Of a stretch of 64,000 bases of DNA, positions 35,966-46,490 are shown one piece after another. Location of the stretch: the NCBI GenBank assembly GCA_030267565.1, contig BRXU01000006.1, positions 2,778,001-2,842,000 of the forward strand. The letters are read 5' to 3'. Made by a program: the position numbers and the translations under genes. Within the stretch, counting starts at the first letter, position 1. Every line of letters begins with the position of its first letter. Origin of the DNA: Pleodorina starrii. Its lineage: Eukaryota; Chlorophyta; Chlorophyceae; Chlamydomonadales; Volvocaceae. The notes under the pieces were generated by a model. It was not told the origin of the DNA, did no database searches, and saw only the letters and a list, made by a program, of their open reading frames with translations.

Positions 35966-36880
35966 GACATCAGGGACGCACAAAAGCACTGCTGAGCACC
36001 ATGCATCTTAAAGCGGCTCCGGTCCCGCTCTAGGCCACATCAAGTTGCCTTGCAAAGGGTCTTTGGCCAAAAAAACACCGGTACTTGCGCCGCAAGCACG
36101 CGATCAGGCGCAATGTGCCGGGGCAATCATACCTTTAGGTGAACTGAAATACGGTGGTGAGCGTATTTGTCAAGCTTGAGGGGGCTAGCAGGGTGTATGT
36201 TTTAGCTCTATAGCTACAAAACCCATCGAGTTTAACATGAAAGGATGGTCACCGCAATGATGACCTCTGTGCAATGAGAATAGTTAGAAGCGTTATCATA
36301 AAGTGTTGTGCGGTTAAAGAAGTTGGTGGCTTATCAGGGCAAAATCATCCGTACGGTTCCGGAGAAAAGTGGGACACTTGCAAAGCGTTTGAAATGTCAA
36401 CCCACGCCTAGTCAGCTGATGAGGGCTGATGTAAGCGCACATGAGCTTGCTGACAGGCCGCCTTGCGCACCCCGCAAGATGGCCTGGAGCAGGGTGAAGG
36501 GTGTTCTTGTCGAGAATGGAGGGGCCACCACCTTGCCCATCACCGCCTCTTGCACCTCCTGAAATGGTGCTCCCTGGGCGTGCAAAGATACGTGCCTTGC
36601 CGTGCAGAGGGTTACTCATCTGGGTCAGTCGGGGTGGCTGCTGGGATGTGTGTAGGGTTGACTCCGACGCCGGGGCGGTTGTAGCCAGGATTCGGTTGGG
36701 ATCAGTGGGTGGGTCAGTCATGGTGCAGATATTCACGACATACGTAGCTGGGATAATTATCCCACATTTATCCTAGCTACGCATTATCCTAGCTACCCCA
36801 AATTACAACCCTGGGAAACGTTTTGGTCTGTTGATCACCTATGTGGCAGCGGAGTAACCCTGTCCCTCCCTGTACCCCCG
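35966..36880. other. Upstream flank of the homeodomain-like gene
   Basis: AT-richer than the genes. No supported coding sequence. The palindrome GGGATAATTATCCC occurs at about 36748-36761, and ATCCTAGCTAC is repeated at about 36769-36796. Confidence 0.45.
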
Positions 36881-36893
36881 AGGAGGGTTGCAA
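36874..36893. repeat. Left target duplication (ACCCCCG) and terminal inverted repeat of the transposon
   Basis: ACCCCCG at 36874-36880 is repeated exactly at 46106-46112. GGAGGGTTGCAA at 36882-36893 is inverted at 46093-46104. The outermost element base is A on the left and G on the right. Confidence 0.65.
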
Positions 36894-37140
36894 GGATTAG
36901 GAATTAGGACCGGTGCCCGGTCAGGCAGAAACTAGGATTTGGAGAGCGGGGGCAGGATTAGGATACAAAGTCGATGTCAGGATTAGGATTAGGGCCACGA
37001 GTGTGGGATTAGGATTGGGACCCCAGCCGCAGGATTAGGATTGGGACCCCGCCCACAGGATTAGGATTGCGACCCAGCGGGCAGGATTCGGATTAATACC
37101 CAACATTCAGAATCAGGATTAAGACATTGGATTTAGATGA
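36894..37140. repeat. Left subterminal AGGATT minisatellite
   Basis: Degenerate units of about 20-27 bp based on AGGATTAGGATTGGGACCCC. The same unit in the same orientation occurs just inside the right end at 45848-46090. Confidence 0.8.
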
Positions 37141-38201
37141 AGATTAGGCACCAATCCGCTCTTCGCATACTTCTCCTCCGAAACCAACTGCACGACATTG
37201 AGGGACGCTCCAACCTCCAAGGCAGTGATGATGAATATCACCTAGAGGAATTGTTATACAATACAAGTAGATGAAATGCCAGCCAATGCCTGAAAATTTT
37301 CATGGCTCTGAAACATGCGCTTCACGCGGCACGTCCTGCTTATCGGGCTGTATTCAAAAGCTGCGAAACCCCCTTTCAATAATAGCAATGAGGATCTTTG
37401 CTTCGCTGTAAGTGTGGACAGTGAGCCACAGGTGAACCATTGGCTCACCTCTCCCAACCAGCTCACCAACACCTCTCTTATTGCGGCAAATTTTCGGTGT
37501 TATGGACAGGTCTGAACCTTCATCGCGGCCGGAGGCCGCGAAAAATTTTTTTTGGGGCGGCCGAAAGATACATTTTCCTTAAGGAGTTTGCCCCTCAGGC
37601 CGCCAAAATGAAAATTAGGATCCACAACGGAAAGTCAAGTATTGAGAGTCGAAATAGTGCTCGGATGCATTGTCAGATGTTTGGGGAGTATGGATAGAAT
37701 TAGATTGTGGTCAACGGGGCGGTGTAGAGGCCAATAGAACATTCTCAACTACCACCCAGTCCATGGACTCTAAACATAATTGTACTTGTAAGGAAAATGC
37801 CATGAAAAGGGATGAGACACCTTGAACATCACTTGGAGGACCGTGTTAGATGGATCATGTTACATTACTCCAAAATGATTACCTTACAAGCAGCAAACAT
37901 GAAAATTACGAAAATGAGCTAGCTTTTAGAGGTGCATGTCCAGAAAGATGTCAGGAACGAATGCGTGTGTGGATCGACCCGCGGGCCAGACCGGTTCGGC
38001 AGGGTGCGGCAGCGAACGCACGCACGGTGCCCTGCAACCAAAATGCCCTACTGCAATGGCATGTAAGACATAACCGAAAACATTCCTCACTGCGATAGGG
38101 CCTCCAGTATCAGGAAAGGTTTCCTCCCCTCTTGGTTAGCCCCCCCCCGCCCTCATATGAATTCTAACCCAGCTATCCATTCGGGGCTACAATGTCCCAT
38201 T
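37141..38201. other. AT-rich left segment of the transposon
   Basis: No gene. A perfect 7-bp hairpin (CGCGGCC, loop GGA) at 37524-37540 is followed by an A5T8 run. CATGAAAATTA-like motifs at about 37610 and 37889 recur at 45330 and 45394 near the right end. Confidence 0.5.
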
Positions 38202-39460
38202 CGCCGCCCTTACCGTACCTTTCTATGATAAGGAGGCATGGATCGATGGCGGCGCCGTGGGTAATGAAGGCAGCGGCGCGACGGAACGAGGCTTGACGTG
38301 TGGGAGCTAGGCTGAGGCCCAGGAACCCCAGGCAACCCACTTGACGATGCACACACCCGTCTTTCGTAGGAACGGTCTCTCTGTTTCGCGCGCCGCCCTT
38401 ACCGTACCTTTCTATGATAAGGAGGCATGGATCGATGGCGGCGCCGTGGGTAATGGAGGCAGCGGCGCGACGGAACGAGGCTTGACGTGTGGGAGCTAGG
38501 CTGAGGCCCAGGAACCCCAGGCAACCCACTTAACTGCACACACCCGTCTTTCGTAGGAACGGTCTCTCTGTTTCGCGCGCCGCCCTTACCGTACCTTTCT
38601 ATGATAAGGAGGCATGGATCGATGGCGGCGCCGTGGGTAATGGAGGCAGCGGCGCGACGGAACGAGGCTTGACGTGTGGGAGCTAGGCTGAGGCCCAGGA
38701 ACCCCAGGCAACCCACTTAACTGCACACACCCGTCTTTCGTAGGAACGGTCTCTCTGTTTCGCGCGCCGCCCTTACCGTACCTTTCTATGATAAGGAGGC
38801 ATGGATCGATGGCGGCGCCGTGGGTAATGGAGGCAGCGGCGCGACGGAACGAGGCTTGACGTGTGGGAGCTAGGCTGAGGCCCAGGAACCCCAGGCAACC
38901 CACTTGACGATGCACACACCCGTCTTTCGTAGGAACGGTCTCTCTGTTTCGCGCGCCGCCCTTACCGTACCTTTCTATGATAAGGAGGCATGGATCGATG
39001 GCGGCGCCGTGGGTAATGGAGGCAGCGGCGCGACGGAACGAGGCTTGACGTGTGGGAGCTAGGCTGAGGCCCAGGAACCCCAGGCAACCCACTTGACGAT
39101 GCACACACCCGTCTTTCGTAGGAACGGTCTCTCTGTTTCGCGCGCCGCCCTTACCGTACCTTTCTATGATAAGGAGGCATGGATCGATGGCGGCGCCGTG
39201 GGTAATGGAGGCAGCGGCGCGACGGAACGAGGCTTGACGTGTGGGAGCTAGGCTGAGGCCCAGGAACCCCAGGCAACCCACTTGACGATGCACACACCCG
39301 TCTTTCGTAGGAACGGTCTCTCTGTTTCGCGCGCCGCCCTTACCGTACCTTTCTATGATAAGGAGGCATGGATCGATGGCGGCGCCGTGGGTAATGGAGG
39401 CAGCGGCGCGACGGAACGAGGCTTGACGTGTGGGAGCTAGGCTGAGGCCCAGGAACCCCA
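38202..39460. repeat. Seven-copy tandem array of 187-189-bp units
   Basis: Copies of TTACCGTACCTTTCTATGAT start at 38210, 38399, 38586, 38773, 38962, 39151 and 39340, giving periods of 189, 187, 187, 189, 189 and 189 bp. The last unit is cut at about 39460. Copies are nearly identical. The 187-bp units differ by a 2-bp deletion near AACTGCACAC versus GACGATGCACAC. On the minus strand each 189-bp unit is open, equal to 63 codons, and the 187-bp units break that frame. I treat it as a satellite inside the transposon. Confidence 0.9.
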
Positions 39461-39907
39461 CTCACGGGCATCCCGTCATCCCAGTTCGCGCGGGCGTCTC
39501 TAACGAGCGCAAAACAGCGTAGGCACTCCCAAAAAGTTTGCTTTAATACTAATCCCTACTCGATCGCATAAGCTTCGATCGGGCACGGCTGCCCGAGACA
39601 TGTAAAGCTCTCGCTCATGGGTTCTGGCGTGCCCAGCACCTCACCCACGAACGCCTGCACCCCTTGCCCCCATCCATATGCCACCCGCCCAGGGAGCTGG
39701 GCGGGTGCCACTACCGTCTCTCTATCTCTCCAGCCTAAGCACCGCACGACTCTTGACCACAATGCTGCCGAGCCGCCTCTAGCAAATTCACCTCTTCCAT
39801 AGTTGCTACGGCCGCCTCTACCCATCCCCGTTGGAAGGCGCTATAAGATTTTCGCCCACGGCACAGGGCACACATCTTTCCAACCACGTCATGCCTATTA
39901 GAGGAGA
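39461..39907 (-). other. 3' flank of the transposase gene with an 89-codon ORF
   Basis: An ORF at 39556-39825 on the minus strand begins MGRGGRSNYGRGEFARGG. It has no recognisable domain. It may be 3' UTR, a small second element protein, or a missed last exon. Confidence 0.3.
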
Positions 39908-42900
39908 TCATTGCGCCTCACGCGCCATCGGAACCATCTTGTGGGAAAACGTCGAGTTGCAGCCCTGCGGAACCATCTTGTGGGAAAACGTCGAGTTGCA
40001 CTTCTTGCAGTGCCCCACCAGGTCCACCAGCACCTGCACGTTCCCCTTGCTGCAAACTGCGCACGCCGACAGGCACTTCTTGTAGTTGTTGTACGGGTGG
40101 TTGGCTGGGTGACCACGCTCCTGGCAGGTTTTGCACGTCTTGGGGCCCGTTTTACCCTTGGGGCCCCGCTTCTTCTTGCTGGCGCCTCCGTCACAGACAG
40201 ACAGCGACCGGTCAGGAAGCGTCTTCCTGCCATGCCCAGAGGTGTGCGTCCCCTGCATCACAGCAAGCAAACCGTGCTGGAACTGCAGCTGCGACGGCCC
40301 AGCGCCGAACGATGACTGCGCCGCCACGGCAGGCATCGGAGCACCCAGCTGCTGCTGCTGCTGCACCCACTGCGGCTGCAGCCCCTGCAGCTGCGACGGC
40401 CCAGCGCCGAACGATGACTGCGCCGCCACGGCAGGCATCGGAGCACCCAGCTGCTGCTGCTGCTGCTGCTGCACCCGCTGCGGCTGCAGCCCCTGCAGCT
40501 GCGACGGCCCAGCGCCGAACGATGACTGCGCCGCCACGGCAGGCATCGGAGCACCCAGCTGCTGCTGCTGCTGCTGCACCCGCTGCGGCTGCAGCCCCTG
40601 CAGCTGCGACGGCCCAGCGCCGAACGATGACTGCGCCGCCATGGCAGGCATCGGAGCACCCGGCTGCTGCTGCTGCACCCGCTGCGGCTGCAGCCCCTGC
40701 AGCTGCGACGGCCCAGCGCCGAACGATGACTGCGCCGCCACGGCAGGCATCGGAGCACCCAGCTGCTGCTGCTGCTGCTGCACCCGCTGCGGCTGCAGCC
40801 CCTGCAGCTGCGACGGCCCAGCACCGAACGATGACTGCGCCGCCATGGCAGGCATCGGAGCACCCAGCTGCTGCTGCTGCTGCTGCACTCGCTGCGGCTG
40901 CAGCCCCTGCAGCTGCGACGGCCCAGCGCCGAACGATGACTGCGCCGCCACGGCAGGCTGTTGCAGCGTGTAGAAGGCCCGGACCCCGATGGGAGACGGG
41001 GACAGCGTGACAGGTGCAGCCGGCAACCCACCCGCACCGCCGTGGCCAGGCACTGCCTCCGCTTCATGCAGTCGGGGTGGCCGCGCCATGTCGGTTCCAC
41101 GCACCCATGATGGGACCAGCACGGCCTGCAACATAAGCTGGTAATCCGTCAGACCCTGCTGCACGGCGGCGCTGGTCCGTGAATCGAAATCCGCCAGCAG
41201 CTTGGCGTTCTTCATGGTGACACCTTCAGCAGCCAACTGTGGCTGCTTTGTCAGTTGTGCACACCACGCTTTAGCCATCGCCTCGTAGTTCCGACCGTGG
41301 GTCAGAGCCAACGCAGCGAAGAGGGCACGTTCAGTTGGGCTCTCAACTGCGCGAAACTGCAGGTTGTCAAAAGCAGACGGCCGGAGAGTGTGAGCGGGCT
41401 CCAGTGCCTGGCGACACACGGGGGGCCATGGGCCCCTCCACACAGAAAGCCACCTGCGCGCCAGCTCCAAGCCCTGAAGACGCTGAGCCTCCCCCATCAG
41501 CGGCGTTGGGTCGGAAGTCACAGCACCATGCGCAGCAAGCTGCTGAATGCGCAGCTTAGCAATTGCCTCACTGCTGGTGTTGATGAGGGACACCACACCC
41601 GCCTGTAGCTGCAACAGGGTGGGCCATTCCGAGCCAGGGACGACCACCCCCAGGACTGTCAGCAGCCGAGTCAAACGGTCAGCGGCGATTGTGGCATCGC
41701 CACGTGAGATGGCTGCTTCTGCCCCAGCTATTGCCTGCCAGAGCTTGAGTCCCAGCAGGGACGGCACCTTTCGGCGTGTGATACTGGAGACCGCTCCTGC
41801 GGCCGTTGCCACACTGGAGGGCGGCAAAACCGGCGCAGCTGTGATGGTTGCGTCGCTCAAGTCCTCCATGCAGTCTGCGAGCTCCTGAGGCGTGAAAGTG
41901 ACATCGTGCCATGTAAGCCCGGGACAGGGCCCCGTAAGCTCATTTTCAGGCGTCCGTGTGCCATACACGCAGATGGTGCCGCTCGCCGCCTGCCCGTTGC
42001 CGAAGGGCGCGGCGCCGCTCGCCGCCTGCCCGTTGCCGAAGGGCGCGGCGCCGCTCGCCGCCTGCCCGTTGCCGAAGGGACCCGCGCCGCTCGCCGCCTG
42101 CCCGTTGCTGAAGGGCCCCGCGCCGCTCGCCGCCTGCCCGTTGCCGAAGGGCCCCGCGCCGCTCGCCGCCTGCCCGTTGCCGAAGGGCCCCGCGCCGCTC
42201 GCCGCCTGCCCGTTGCTGAGGGGCCCAGAACTGGTACCAGGAAGCGGGCCAGCACTGCCAACGGAGCATAAGAATGTGTCCCACTCCTCCATTGGCGCGC
42301 CAAGGTCGCAGCATGGTGGCGGTTCTGGGGGACAGGGTAACAAGTTGGGACGGTAAAAGGGCTTAAGTGCAACACATGTCGGCGCCAACATATCATAACT
42401 ATCTAGCTCCACCATCCCCGCAAGATATACAAAGTTGCGTCCACTGCCCCCCACCTTCGGGCTCATGGCCGTCCTCATCATCGAGCACCACAGGGACCTC
42501 AGGCATGGTTGTTTCAGCAGACGCCTCCAGGATGGCCTCCACGGCCAGCTGCTCCTGCCACTTGAACCCGAACCGCTCCACTACTCCAGCGGCTGCCAGC
42601 TGCTCGATCTTGGCCCACGCCGGGAAGGGAAGACTGAGCCCCGCAGGAACACACTTGTTGAGGCGTGAGGCGAGGTACAAGTTGTACATGGACTCTGGAA
42701 GCCCTAGTCCGCGCCCCGCACGCAAGGCTTGGTCGATGTTATTGCGGCCTGCAAAGTCGAGGATGAGGGCGTCCGCCAGGCCAGGCAGGACGCATCCCTG
42801 AAGGAGTGCGTTGAATCGGCGGTTCAGGTTCTCCACCTGGCTCGTCGTCCGGATGCTGCGGTATTGCTTCGTGGCGGGGTCGATGTAGTACATCAAGTTG

Positions 42901-45220
42901 ATCGGATACGGGTCTGCATAGGCAACCCAGAGCAAACATGAGACGGCATAGACGGCATAGGCGACAAGGACTCGGCGGCCAGTGACACCCTACCACCCTT
43001 GCCATCTGTGTATGACTCCCAGTCACGGCACGTTACACCGCCCCTTAAAACACCCACGACGACTTGCTACTTGCTGCCCTGCACCCACCAGAGATCATGT
43101 CGTTGCCGTCCTTCACCAGCGACCACTGGTCATTAAGGACCTTCTCCACGGCGGGCGTTATGAAGTGGTTGCCGCCATCGAGCGCCTTGTACCGGTTCAG
43201 GAGACTCTGGACAGCAAGCAGCACATCACGCCCAGATCCAGGTGGAACAAACTTCCGGGCCTTGCGTCTCAACGAGACCGCATCTATCCCTTTCAGCCGC
43301 TCCACGTCGGGGGGGTAGATGGGGAGCAGCAGAGCGCTTAGGTCAGAGCTGAAGGAGTTGTAGAGCTTGTGGGACCTGGGGACCGCTTCCATGAACCGAC
43401 GCTTTAGGTGGTACGTGTCCTGCTTGACCATCACTCCGCCAGGACGGTCCGTGACAAGAAGCTTGCGCCAGACCTGGTGAGTCTGTGCCGCATTGTCGAC
43501 GTACACGACTTGGATGGGCTGCACGACCGGGCCAGGCAGTGGAAGCATCAGTAGCAGTACTTTGAACAAGACTGCACTAACAACCTGGTAAAGCATACCA
43601 TCAACAAGACAACCAGATTGGCAGCTCAGCCTGTGCAGCAGCTAGCCCTAAATGCACCACCCCCGGAAGCTATCTCACCTTCCCCAATCGGAGGCACCGA
43701 ATGCTTAGCTCACGCAGCGGCACACGCAGCTCGTAAAGGGAGGTAGACGACACCTGCATGCAGCATTGCATCGTCACAAACTGGGGTCCAAAGCATTCCA
43801 CGCTGAGGGCTCGATACTTACGTGGTAAAAGCCCATGATCTCCGAGTTCCCATTGAGAGCCCAGGCGGTGCCCATGCAGGGCTTGGACTGCGAGTCAGAC
43901 AGCCGAATCTTCTTCGCAGGCTTATGGCAGTGGTCGAATTTGAGCACGCCATGCTCCGCCCCCGTTGCTGTGAGCAGCTGGGTGTAGCACGGTGTAACAC
44001 GGTCCGACGCACTAAGCACACGCACTAAGCACATGGTCCGACGTTTAACGTGGCTCCAGGATGAACCACAGCATCACAGTGCACCACAGCATATCTAGCA
44101 ACACTTACAGTTGCAGCCTCTGCACTTGTAGATTCTGGAGTAGAGGTAGTGGTAGCGGTCTACGTCGACGAACCGCCGAACGTGGTTCGGCCAGCTGTTC
44201 GTCGTGACCCTCGATGCCGCGGAGACCTGGAGCGACGCCAAACGTGACTGCTGCATGGCTGGGGTCTCGTTGGGCGGTGCTGCTGACGTCCGAAGGGCTT
44301 GGTCGTAGCAGTGAGGGCATGGCGGGCACTTTTTCTGGTAAAGGTCGAGCATTAGATCAGGAAACTGCAGCTGCCAGTCGAGTATGTAAACCCTGCTGCC
44401 GCTGTGGTCCAGAGCTTCGGGGTCGACCGCGTGCCCTTTCGCTAGGAGCACGTTGGCGTTGGGCAACTCTATGAACATCTGTGCCCCCTTCGCCCACGCT
44501 TGGCTCGATGCCATCACCTCCCGCACTTTCGCCAGTATATACTTGCTGTTGGTGCACTCCTGCGCGGAGGGGTGGAAGGGGGAAACAAGGCGGGCAGGGG
44601 GGGGGGGGGGAACCAAGGGGGGGGGAAATTAAGGCGGGCATGGCAAATTGTGCAGGGCGGACAGGAAAAGGGTGTGTATGGCTTACTTATACCCCGCCAG
44701 TTCGATAGTTACGCACACGTTCTCTGTTGCGCAGCGAATTTGTGTAACTGCACTGTAACTGCATTGATTCCAAATCAGGTACGTACCTCGCGTGCGTCGA
44801 CGCTGTCGATGTCGACACCGCTCAGCGCGTTTCCTCCGCCGACTGCCGGAGTTGCAGTTGTGCCAGACCGCTCGTCCTCTCCCGCGGCGTTAGCAGCCAA
44901 TGGGGCCAATGCGAATGTAGTTGCCGCGGTGAACGCCAAGCGCGCATTCCAAGACCTGGATGGCGGCAAGGAGGAGAAACCCGGGCTCAGAAGCCTGTTT
45001 CTGTAATAAATCAATACAGATGTAAAGTATTTTCAGCCTACCGGGGCTCGTCGTCACGTGCAGCTGCGTCGCGTCGTGCGCCAGACGGGATGGCCAGGGG
45101 TGCGCACTTCGGTGCTGTACAGGACTCATGGAAAAGAGAGCCAGCTGCGCTAAGTGACCTATATGCTAACGAGATGTTGCTGCGACACCTGGCGCCGACA
45201 CGATTCACAAGGGATAGCAT
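39908..45220 (-). CDS. DDE-type transposase with Cys-rich (DUF6729-like) domain and repeat-rich tail
   Basis: Eight exons join in phase: 45220-45042, 45000-44787, 44559-44109, 43967-43822, 43753-43679, 43584-43089, 42913-42455 and 42324-39908, giving 1,478 residues. The ATG at 45220 is the only one that fits the phase into exon 2. In exon 3, CPPCPHC and YKCRGCNC form a zinc-ribbon-like pair typical of DUF6729 proteins. A likely catalytic triad is D293 in FDHCHKPAKKI, D385 in VVYVDNA and E548 in TTSQVENLNRRFN, with VKQDTYHLKRRF between the last two. The long last exon carries a GPFGNGQAASGA repeat (about 7 copies), a helical middle, a Gln-rich repeat of about 35 residues (7 copies) and a C-terminal Cys/His cluster (CKTCQERGHPANHP, CAVCSKG, CKKCNS). 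The junction between exons 7 and 8 is the least certain; the tail could be a separate gene. The function is inferred from the triad and the element context. Confidence 0.62.
40280..40965. repeat. In-frame Gln-rich repeat array in the transposase tail
   Basis: Seven units of about 96-105 bp encode AAQSSFGAGPSQLQGLQPQ followed by a variable Gln run (about 3 to 7). Variation in CAG number is the main difference between units. Confidence 0.85.
41973..42222. repeat. In-frame 36-bp repeat array in the transposase tail
   Basis: About seven units of 36 bp encode GPFGNGQAASGA on the minus strand, with minor P/A and F/L changes. Confidence 0.85.
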
Positions 45221-45847
45221 CCTCCCCTTGCAAACGCTGTCCGCAAATTGCTGTGGAGTGTAAGATATTCAAACGTGCATCAAATTAAGTTTCAACCCAA
45301 TGAATTGGTGTGAAGTAAAGGAAGTTGGCATGAAAATTACCTGGTACGGAAGCATGAAAATAAGAAAATTGTGGTACGGTACGACTGTCCAAGGCATGAA
45401 AATTAGACCTAACCAGCTGCAGCTTCTCCGCACATATGCACATAGGCGTGTTACGTATAATCTTGTGTAAATGAATTGGCTCTCGTGCCGTTTGCATTAT
45501 CACGCGCGGATTTGTTTTGGTTCATTCCTCTCGCGCCCTAAATTTACAATTTGGGAGAGCGCAAGGGTTTACAGTACCCTGTTCTTATTCAAGGTGTTTA
45601 AACGCACCATATTACAGTGTAGTATGGCACGATCATGCGATAGTGTTCAGGATGATTGGCTGCTTTTCATATTTCGGGTTTCACTTCATTTGATGTATCC
45701 GCTGTAAGACTGGATTGCGACTACTTTTCATGCGTGGTTGCGTTGCCATCGCCTCGCACCTGTACGGCAGCCGAAGTTAGGGTTACTGAATCGATCACAC
45801 GGTTACGATTGGAACACAGCTTTACGATACGGATTACGACACAGGAA
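45221..45847 (-). promoter_or_regulatory. AT-rich leader upstream of the transposase gene
   Basis: Probably contains the transposase promoter. CATGAAAATTA-type motifs occur at about 45330 and 45394 and a variant at about 45353. No coding sequence was supported. Confidence 0.4.
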
Positions 45848-46090
45848 ACAGGATTAGGATTTGGACCGGGTACGGGGTTAAGGTTTACGGGACTGGACGC
45901 AGGATTAGGATTGGGAGCCGGGCCCTAGGATTAGGATTGGGACACTGCACGGGGATGTGGATTACAACCCCGCCCCTAGGATTTGGATACGAACCCCACT
46001 CTGGGATAGAGAATTGAAAGTGGTACCCCACAGCAGGGATTGAAGGATTGCTGACCAGTACCCACCCCATGGATTGGAGGATTGGGACCC
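45848..46090. repeat. Right subterminal AGGATT minisatellite
   Basis: Degenerate CAGGATTAGGATTGGGA units in the same orientation as the left array at 36894-37140. Confidence 0.75.
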
Positions 46091-46092
46091 CT

Positions 46093-46112
46093 TTGCAACC
46101 CTCCGACCCCCG
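46093..46112. repeat. Right terminal inverted repeat and target duplication of the transposon
   Basis: TTGCAACCCTCC at 46093-46104 is the reverse complement of the left 12-mer. It is followed by G and then ACCCCCG (46106-46112), which matches the left flank exactly. Confidence 0.65.
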
Positions 46113-46234
46113 TAACGTTGCCTAGCTCTCTTCCCTCGCCCTTGTTTTTTTGCGACTAGCGCAGCTTTGTCTAAATTGTGCTTAAAGGGATTGGCTGTAC
46201 AAGCAGTGCGTCTCGGATGCCGGGACGGCCCAAC

Positions 46235-46485
46235 TGTAAGCCTGGCTCCTGAGCATCCGCGGGATAAGCCTTTACTGCTTACAATTGGTATCGAGACCTA
46301 TGCCGTACGACCTCGTTCCCGGGAGGTCGCCGGTTCGATCCCTGGTCAAAGCGCCTGGCTATCGGGTAAAACCCTTGCGAGGGTGGTGAGGCCCCATGCA
46401 TGGACGCCGAGGACGGCTCACTCTAATGGGGGGGAGTGTAAGCCTGGCTCCTGAGCATCCGCGGGATAAGCCTTTACTGCTTACA
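46235..46485 (+). mobile_element. Miniature LTR retroelement (TRIM-like), complete
   Basis: Two identical 49-bp direct repeats (46235-46283 and 46437-46485) begin TGTAAGC and end GCTTACA, so they have TG...CA ends. Target duplication CCAAC occurs at 46230-46234 and 46486-46490. A primer-binding-site-like TGGTATCGAGACC (46286-46298) follows the left repeat and resembles the complement of an initiator-tRNA 3' end. A polypurine tract GGGGGGGAG (46428-46436) directly precedes the right repeat. The 153-bp interior has no ORF. It holds an inverted CGACCTC/GAGGTCG pair and GGTTCGATCC, which looks like a Pol III B box. Identical repeats suggest recent insertion. Confidence 0.88.
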
Positions 46486-46490
46486 CCAAC

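Larger units (their letters stand above)
36881..46105 (-). mobile_element. Putative complete 9.2-kb DNA transposon with DDE-type transposase
   Basis: The borders are a 12-bp inverted repeat and a 7-bp direct target duplication. Inside, reading on the minus strand, are an AGGATT minisatellite (45848-46090), an AT-rich leader, the transposase gene (45220-39908), a short ORF, seven copies of a 187-189-bp unit (38202-39460), an AT-rich segment and a second AGGATT minisatellite (36894-37140). All internal parts are absent from the neighbouring gene space, and the AT-rich flanks differ sharply from the surrounding GC-rich genes. The superfamily is not certain: the transposase resembles DDE proteins with a DUF6729-like Cys domain. 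The open reading frame is intact, so the copy could be autonomous. Confidence 0.65.

Noticed and set aside
38202..39460. CRISPR-like array
   Set aside because: Units of 187-189 bp are repeated throughout with no unique spacers, and the genome is eukaryotic.
38586..39461. 291-residue repetitive protein encoded by the 189-bp array
   Set aside because: The frame is broken by 187-bp units within the same array, has no recognisable domain, and no start or splice context was convincing.
40131..40973. Cys-rich 280-codon ORF on the + strand resembling a metallothionein-like repeat protein
   Set aside because: It is the antisense frame of the CAG-rich Gln repeats in the transposase tail; the Cys runs are simply GCTGCTGCTG read in another frame.
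44787..45014. Transposase start near 45014
   Set aside because: The codon there is TTG, and the exon has no ATG; an upstream exon with ATG at 45220 and a phase-matched GTAGGC donor fits better.
46284..46345. tRNA gene suggested by GGTTCGATCC
   Set aside because: The T-stem does not pair fully and no acceptor stem or A box could be placed; the motif lies inside the TRIM-like element.
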